Shown here: one piece after another, positions 59,668-64,000 of the stretch
Numbering within the stretch: the stretch's first letter is position 1
Layout of the letters: the number at the start of each line of letters is the position of its first letter
NCBI GenBank assembly: GCA_016234485.1
Contig: JACRBL010000026.1
Location: 60,049 to 124,048 of the forward strand
DNA: 64,000 nt
Direction of reading: 5' to 3'
Source of the DNA: Chloroflexota bacterium
Lineage (GTDB): Bacteria > Chloroflexota > Anaerolineae > Anaerolineales > Villigracilaceae
Notes under the pieces: model-generated
What the model was told of the DNA's origin: nothing
Databases searched by the model: none
The model's input: only the letters and a program-made list of their open reading frames with translations
Translations under genes and position numbers: made by a program

Positions 59668-59693
59668 ACAGCCCTCGAAAATTCGAGGGCTGT
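59668..59693. terminator. Hairpin terminator after the helicase gene
   Basis: ACAGCCCTCGAA (59668-59679) and TTCGAGGGCTGT (59682-59693) form a perfect 12-bp stem. Five T follow on the plus strand and TCGTTTT on the minus strand, where it would end the helicase transcript. Confidence 0.75.
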
Positions 59694-59725
59694 GGTTTTT
59701 CGTGGGGCGGGATGGTATCGTGTTC

Positions 59726-59773
59726 CCCCAGCAGTTGCACTGCTGGGGTTCGGCACGATTTGCCAAGCAAATC
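59726..59773. repeat. CAGCAGTT-type palindromes
   Basis: CCCCAGCAGT/ACTGCTGGGG (59726-59748) and GATTTGC/GCAAATC (59757-59773), followed by GAACTGCCG. It is the same family as the insertion in guaA (26567-26632). It lies just after the helicase stop. Confidence 0.82.
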
Positions 59774-59792
59774 GAACTGCCGAAAAACTGGA

Positions 59793-61451
59793 TTACGCCT
59801 TTTCCAGCGAAAACTTATGCTTGCCGATGCGATACTCGTCGTTCTTCGCCAGCACCTTGTCCAGCGATTCTTCGGGGATGTCCACAAACGTCACTTTCGG
59901 TTCGATGCGAATTTTGCCGATGGTGTAGCCAGGGATGTTGGCGTTGTAGGCAATCGTGCCGACGACGTCATTCGGGCGGACGCCATGCACCTTGCCGACT
60001 TTCGCACGCAGGCGGACCATCCCATCCTCGTGGGACGTATCGCCTCCGCGACGGTTTGGCCGGTCGCCTCGCTCCACGCGTTCGCGCGGCTCGCGTTTCG
60101 ATTTGTACTGCTTTTCGGTCTTGTTCCGATCAAATTTCACTTCGCCCACTTCATCAATGGGACGTTGCTTCTCGTCGCCGCGCGCCATTTTCAGCGCCGC
60201 GCCAGCAATGATGAGCGGGTCGAAGCCTTCGGCCACGAGTTGGTTGACGATCTCCATTTCACGTTTGTAACGGGCGCGCCCCAACCAGACTTTGAGGGTC
60301 TCGACTAGTTTGCCTTCGCGGTGTTTGAGAATGTCTTCCTTGGTGGGAAGTTCCATCTTGGTGACGACTTGCTTGGTCAGCGCTTCCACCTCGCGCATGC
60401 GGCGTTTCTCGCGCGGCGAGAGGAGCGTGATGGCCACGCCACTTTTGCCCGCGCGTCCCGTCCGCCCGATGCGGTGGACGTAGACTTCGGCGTCGTCGGG
60501 CAGGTGATAGTTGAAGACGTGCGAGATGTCTTCGATGTCCAGCCCGCGCGCGGCCACGTCTGTCGCGACGAGGACTTTCAACTGGTTGGTGCGGAAACGT
60601 CCCAGCACGCGCTCGCGGGCATGTTGATCCAGGTCGCCGTGGATGGCTTCGGCAGGGATGCCGCGCACGACGAGTTCGTTGGAGAGGGCGGCGGTCTCGG
60701 CGCGGGTGCGGGCGAAGATGAGGGCCGAGTGGATCGGCTCGATCTCGAAGAGACGCGTGAGGGCGCTGGTCTTGTCCGATTCGTGGACGAGGTAGTAGCG
60801 CTGTTCGGTGGACGTCAGGGTCAGGGTCGCGCGTTTGATGTTGACCGTTTGCGGGTCACGCATGAAGCGGGCGGCCAGGGCGCGAATCCGCGCGGGCAGG
60901 GTGGCGCTAAAGAGGGCCGTCTGCCGCTCGGAGGGAGTCGAGGCGAGGATTTTTTCCACGTCCTCCATGAAGCCCATGTTGAGCATTTCGTCGGCTTCGT
61001 CCAGCACGACGGTTTTGATCTCGTTAAGGTGAAGCACGTCGCGCTCGAGCAGGTCGCCGAGACGGCCGGGGGTGCCGACGACGATGTCCACGCCGCGGCG
61101 CAGGGCGCTGATCTGCGGGCTGTAGGGCTGTCCGCCATAAACGGCGAGGACGCGCACGCGCATGTGCTTGCCATATTCGGTGATCGAGTCGGCCACTTGC
61201 AGGGCGAGTTCGCGCGTGGGCGCGAGGATGAGCGCCTGCGGATTCTTTTGCGGTTTGAAGTTGTGGAGGATGGGGAGGGCGAAGGCAGCGGTTTTGCCTG
61301 TGCCAGTTTGAGCTTGACCGACCACGTCCACGCCGGTGAGCATGAGGGGGATCATGCCCGATTGGATGGGCGTGGGCTCGGCGTAGCCAAGTTCGGTGAT
61401 GGCCTGCATGATTTCTTCGCGCAGGTTTAAAGAAGAGAAGTCGGTGGTCAT
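59793..61451 (-). CDS. DEAD-box ATP-dependent RNA helicase (CsdA/DeaD-like)
   Basis: 552 residues. Helicase motifs in order: Q motif (YAEPTPIQSGMIPLML), AQTGTGKT, PTRELALQV, GTPGRL, VLDEADEML, FSATLP, ALIFARTRAE, ATDVAARGLDIE and HRIGRTGRAGKSG. A C-terminal DbpA-type RNA-binding domain (MVRLRAKVGKVHGVRPNDVVGTIAYNANIPGYTIGKIRIEPKVTFVDIPEE) follows a charged linker rich in KREPRERVERGDRPNRRGGD. Proteins of this shape help ribosome assembly and mRNA turnover in the cold. The spacer upstream is filled with repeats. Confidence 0.95.
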   Translation of the reverse strand: MTTDFSSLNLREEIMQAITELGYAEPTPIQSGMIPLMLTGVDVVGQAQTGTGKTAAFALPILHNFKPQKNPQALILAPTRELALQVADSITEYGKHMRVRVLAVYGGQPYSPQISALRRGVDIVVGTPGRLGDLLERDVLHLNEIKTVVLDEADEMLNMGFMEDVEKILASTPSERQTALFSATLPARIRALAARFMRDPQTVNIKRATLTLTSTEQRYYLVHESDKTSALTRLFEIEPIHSALIFARTRAETAALSNELVVRGIPAEAIHGDLDQHARERVLGRFRTNQLKVLVATDVAARGLDIEDISHVFNYHLPDDAEVYVHRIGRTGRAGKSGVAITLLSPREKRRMREVEALTKQVVTKMELPTKEDILKHREGKLVETLKVWLGRARYKREMEIVNQLVAEGFDPLIIAGAALKMARGDEKQRPIDEVGEVKFDRNKTEKQYKSKREPRERVERGDRPNRRGGDTSHEDGMVRLRAKVGKVHGVRPNDVVGTIAYNANIPGYTIGKIRIEPKVTFVDIPEESLDKVLAKNDEYRIGKHKFSLEKA

Positions 61452-61464
61452 GTTGTCCTTTTGT

Positions 61465-61590
61465 TGAGTAGTCGCGTGGTCGGATGGTCTTGTAGTCGCG
61501 TGGTCACATGGTCGCGCGGTCAGACGATGTGACTACGTGACAAAGCGACAATGAAACTATTTGACTATCAGACTACGCGACGAAACGGGA
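61465..61590. repeat. GTCGCGTGGTC word repeats upstream of the helicase
   Basis: Degenerate tandem words TAGTCGCGTGGTC, ACATGGTCGCGCGGTC and, inverted, GTGACTACGTGAC and GACTATCAGACTACGCGAC lie between the helicase start and the next elements. No promoter can be recognised in them. Confidence 0.6.
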
Positions 61591-61660
61591 CGTTTCAATG
61601 ACTCCGCCTAACTCCTTCTTGCCAATCCAGACTTGTCTTTGCAGACGCATCCGCCCAACA

Positions 61661-61692
61661 AAAAAGCCCGAGCAACGTGCGTCGGGGCTTTA
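61661..61692 (-). terminator. Terminator next to the tandem array
   Basis: On the minus strand AAAGCCCCGACGC pairs with the GCTCGGGCTTT side and is followed by TTTTTT. It immediately follows the stop of the long open minus-strand frame across the tandem array, and would also stop plus-strand transcripts weakly. Confidence 0.6.
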
Positions 61693-61790
61693 TTCAGAGT
61701 GCATCAAAACAATTTCCCAGAAGCGTGCGCTCTCCAGTGAGAGCGGCGGGAGTATATCATGGAAAGGGGAATCAGCCCGAAGGAATCTCG

Positions 61791-62163
61791 GAGTGACAGG
61801 AAGGAGGCATGGAGTGACTGGAAGGAACCTTGGAGTGATAGGAAGGAACTCTTGAACAACGGGAAGGAGCCTTGGAGCGACTGGAAGGAACTCTTGAGCG
61901 ACTGGAAGGAACCCTTGAGCAACGGGAAGGAACCTTAGAGCGGCAGGAAGGAACCCTTGAGCGACTGGAAGGAACCCTTGAGCGACTGGAAGGAACCCTT
62001 GAGCAATGGGAAGGAACCTTGGAGCGACTTCAAGCAGTCTTAGAGCGACTTCAAGCAGGCATAGAGTGGCTTCAAGCAACCTTGGAGCGACTTCAAGCAG
62101 ACTTAGAGCGGCTTCAAGCAGGCTTGGAGTGACTGGTAGCAACCTTGGAGTGACTGGTAGCAA
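61791..62163. repeat. 21-bp heptad-coding tandem array, about 18 units
   Basis: Consecutive 21-bp units start at 61791 and recur every 21 bp to 62148. Three unit types follow in order: GAGCGACTGGAAGGAACCCT class (61791-62021), GAGCGACTTCAAGCAGACTT class (62022-62126) and GAGTGACTGGTAGCAACCTT class (62127-62163). Because the period is 21, each frame encodes a seven-residue repeat: plus frame LERLEGT (TTG start 61872, to 62132) and minus frame FLPVAQG, open across the whole array (61690-62163). No spacers, so not CRISPR. Neither frame has a clear ribosome-binding site, so coding is unproven. Confidence 0.93.
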
Positions 62164-62207
62164 AGGTTGGGCGTGTCATAGTACAATTTCAATACGGAGA
62201 GAAAACA

Positions 62208-62417
62208 ATGGAAACCAAAGCCACATCCAAGGGACAGATTACCATCCCAGCCGAGATTCGGAAGCGCTTGGGAATCAAGGATGGAACGTATCTGCATGTT
62301 GAGGTGAATGACGCCAGGCAGATCGTTCTCACGCCTGTTACGCGCGGGTTTGTGGGGTCTTTGCGAGGGAAGTATAAGGGGATGGGGTTGATGAAGGCGT
62401 GGATGGAGGAAAAATGA
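62208..62417 (+). CDS. AbrB/MazE-type DNA-binding protein
   Basis: 69 residues. TKATSKGQITIPAEIRKRLGIKDGTYLHVEVNDARQIVLTPV is a SpoVT/AbrB swapped-hairpin domain. Such proteins are antitoxins or local repressors. GGAGAGAAAACA precedes the ATG. It overlaps the next gene by four bases (ATGA, 62414-62417), so it is likely the regulator or antitoxin of the NACHT protein; a PIN toxin, the usual partner, is absent. Confidence 0.9.
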   Translation: METKATSKGQITIPAEIRKRLGIKDGTYLHVEVNDARQIVLTPVTRGFVGSLRGKYKGMGLMKAWMEEK

Positions 62418-63871
62418 GTTCTCCTATTCTTAATTGGAAAAGATTTTGGTGTCCACGTGAAGGTTCATATCAACTTACGGGTGAAGGTTATTTGTGGGAC
62501 TATGATGCTGGCACATATTTTAGAGATTCTGGCATTGTTACGCTAGAAAACCTCTTCGATGTTCCCTGCTTGATTTTACTGGGGGAACCAGGCATTGGAA
62601 AATCAACCGAAATGCTCACACACTTTAAATTTATCGAGGAAAAAACTCGTGAGACAGGAGATGACTTCCTTAGGTTCGACTTAAAAGATTACCAAACTGA
62701 CCAGATGTTATTTGATGACATTTTTCAAAACACCATCCTGAAAAAATGGCAAAAAGGCAATAACCGCCTTTATTTGTTTTTAGATAGCCTAGATGAAGCA
62801 CTTCTGAACATCAATGTACTCTCAACCGCTTTACCGAACAAAATCGAATCACAAAAGCTTCCTACTGAAAGGCTGTTTTTTAGAATCGCGAGTCGCGTTG
62901 CTGATTGGCCATTAATCCTAGAGGATCGGTTGAAATCTACTTGGGGTGAAGATAAAGTTCAGGCTTATGAATTATTACCTTTACGAAAACTTGATGTTGA
63001 GGATTTCGCAAAAGCCTACAACATCGACAGTGCGATCTTTATCAAGAAAATCGAAGAGAGAGATGGACAACCTTTTGCAATCAAACCCGTTACTCTCAAG
63101 TTTCTCAAAAATGCTTATCTTCGAGATGGAGATATTCCAAAATCTAAAAAAGAACTTTATTTGGCAGGGTGTCGATATTTGTGTACAGAAGAAGAAAGTC
63201 GTATTGTGTCTAGGCGGGCAGGCAATTTAACACCTGAACAAAAATTAAAAATTGTAGGAAGAATTGCTGCCCTAAGCTTATTTTCAAACAAGTCTGCTAT
63301 TTGGATTGGAGCAAACAAGGATGCTTGCCAAGAAAACGATTTAGCAAAGCAGGCAGTGTTTGGTGGAATAGAAACAGTGAGCGGAATTGATTTCGCCATT
63401 GGATCTGCTGAGGTCAGCGAAGCTTTAAACACTGGGGTGTTTTCTGCAAGAGGGACTGAAAGATTAGGCTGGTCTCATAGGACGTATGCTGAGTTTCTGG
63501 CCGCATGGTATCTCACCGAACACAAACTTGATGAGGCAAAAATATTAAGTTTGATCTCCCATCCTGGGGATATGAATCAACGACTTATACCCCAACTTCA
63601 GGAAACCTCTGCATGGCTTGCTACATTCTCTGAAAAAATTTTCACGGCGCTAAAGGATCGAAATCCAGAGGTGTTATTGCGAAGCGATGTCATTGTCGCA
63701 GACGAGTCGGCTCGTGCTTCATTGGTGCAATCATTACTGACAATGTACGATTCGGGGAAGCTTTTCGAACTTGCATGGAGCGATTTGTATTATTACAAAA
63801 AATTGGGGCACGCTAGTTTAGAAAGCCAACTACGTAGTTTCATATGCGATAAAACAAAAGGATTTAAGTAG
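62414..63871 (+). CDS. NACHT-like STAND NTPase
   Basis: 485 residues from the ATG at 62414, with GGAGGA upstream. Walker A LLGEPGIGKSTE is near residue 56 and Walker B LYLFLDSLDEALL near 119, followed by FFRIASRVADWP (sensor R), and a late GWSHRTYAEFLAAWYL segment typical of NACHT winged-helix regions. C-terminal helices look like the start of a repeat sensor, but the protein ends at 63871, short for the family, so the sensor is missing or short. NACHT proteins include anti-phage sensors. Codons are AT-rich, unlike the rest of the window, which suggests horizontal transfer. Confidence 0.85.
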   Translation: MSSPILNWKRFWCPREGSYQLTGEGYLWDYDAGTYFRDSGIVTLENLFDVPCLILLGEPGIGKSTEMLTHFKFIEEKTRETGDDFLRFDLKDYQTDQMLFDDIFQNTILKKWQKGNNRLYLFLDSLDEALLNINVLSTALPNKIESQKLPTERLFFRIASRVADWPLILEDRLKSTWGEDKVQAYELLPLRKLDVEDFAKAYNIDSAIFIKKIEERDGQPFAIKPVTLKFLKNAYLRDGDIPKSKKELYLAGCRYLCTEEESRIVSRRAGNLTPEQKLKIVGRIAALSLFSNKSAIWIGANKDACQENDLAKQAVFGGIETVSGIDFAIGSAEVSEALNTGVFSARGTERLGWSHRTYAEFLAAWYLTEHKLDEAKILSLISHPGDMNQRLIPQLQETSAWLATFSEKIFTALKDRNPEVLLRSDVIVADESARASLVQSLLTMYDSGKLFELAWSDLYYYKKLGHASLESQLRSFICDKTKGFK

Positions 63872-63875
63872 TCGT

Positions 63876-64000
63876 TCATAGAAGTTTAGAAAACGACAAA
63901 TGGAAAGTGCTGGTTGGTTTATTCTGTTGTGCCAGCATGTATTCGGCAGAAGCCAGTACCTCATCCATCGAGTCGTGCAGTTTGTTTGCGCAAGCCAATT
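63876..64000 (-). CDS. C-terminal end of an unidentified minus-strand gene
   Basis: A frame open from the right edge of the window reads LACANKLHDSMDEVLASAEY and on to LSFSKLL, then TGA at 63876-63878. Its composition is protein-like and AT-rich like the NACHT gene. The rest lies outside. It ends 5 bp from the NACHT stop, in convergent orientation. No family is recognised. Confidence 0.4.
   Translation of the reverse strand, partial: LACANKLHDSMDEVLASAEYMLAQQNKPTSTFHLSFSKLL

Noticed and set aside
60321..61430. 369-residue plus-strand frame opposite the DEAD-box helicase
   Set aside because: Gly/Val/Asp-rich shadow with no motif; the minus strand holds every helicase motif.
61791..62163. CRISPR array
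   Set aside because: Units are contiguous 21-mers with no unique spacers and no cas genes nearby.
1..64000. tRNA or rRNA genes
   Set aside because: No T-loop GTTCRANNC with paired acceptor stem and no rRNA-like stretch was recognised by eye; a covariance-model scan would settle it.

Overview
The window looks like a piece of a Chloroflexota chromosome, most likely class Anaerolineae. This is an inference from gene families and style: high G+C with many shadow reading frames, CSLREA-type beta-helix proteins, DUF2283 and DUF433/DUF5615 pairs, and a very dense population of short palindromic repeats in nearly every spacer. No rRNA, tRNA or CRISPR array was found, so the taxonomic call is not anchored.

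Layout. 1-7.9 kb: the end of a D-2-hydroxyacid dehydrogenase, a SulP-STAS-cNMP transporter, and a MarR-controlled heterodimeric ABC exporter operon. 8-19 kb: an envelope block (membrane alkaline-phosphatase-superfamily protein, DUF115 protein, GT39 and GT2 glycosyltransferases) with an SDR, a small possible toxin-antitoxin pair, a MOCOS-like class V aminotransferase, a REP-associated (RAYT/IS200-type) transposase flanked by palindromes, DinB, YwbE, and a frameshifted gene. 19.4-21.4 kb: a trimethylamine-dehydrogenase-like enzyme. 21.5-27.9 kb: a four-gene overlapping operon (two paralogous membrane proteins, VWA-like/FHA protein, PP2C phosphatase) downstream of guaA. 28-30.4 kb: oligoendopeptidase F and a lipoprotein rhodanese whose catalytic loop carries an in-frame TGA, a strong selenocysteine candidate. 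30.6-36.2 kb: two tandem CSLREA beta-helix proteins divergent from an XRE-NB-ARC-TPR regulator. 36.5-42 kb: a CitE-like lyase, GNAT-like, Ddn-like and SDR genes, and VKOR. 42.2-51.5 kb: an accessory block (three DUF1801 genes, two VOC proteins, a UvrA-like ABC protein, an MFS transporter, a DHFR/RibD-like reductase, a FEN-type exonuclease, a Nudix hydrolase). 51.5-58.8 kb: esterase, saccharopine-dehydrogenase-like protein, and hypF-C-D-E for NiFe-hydrogenase maturation, with no hydrogenase structural genes in view. 58.9-64 kb: DUF433/DUF5615 toxin-antitoxin, a DEAD-box RNA helicase, a 21-bp heptad-coding tandem array, and AbrB plus NACHT NTPase.

Two observations stand out. First, the TGA in the rhodanese at 30313-30315 is followed in the same frame by the rest of the domain (to 30435), and a small hairpin sits at bacterial-SECIS distance. 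Second, the repeat families that fill spacers also occur inside reading frames without breaking them (hypF three times, guaA, GT39, the esterase, the saccharopine-dehydrogenase-like gene, the C-terminus of an ABC exporter). They add low-complexity peptides to conserved enzymes, in the manner of Rickettsia palindromic elements.
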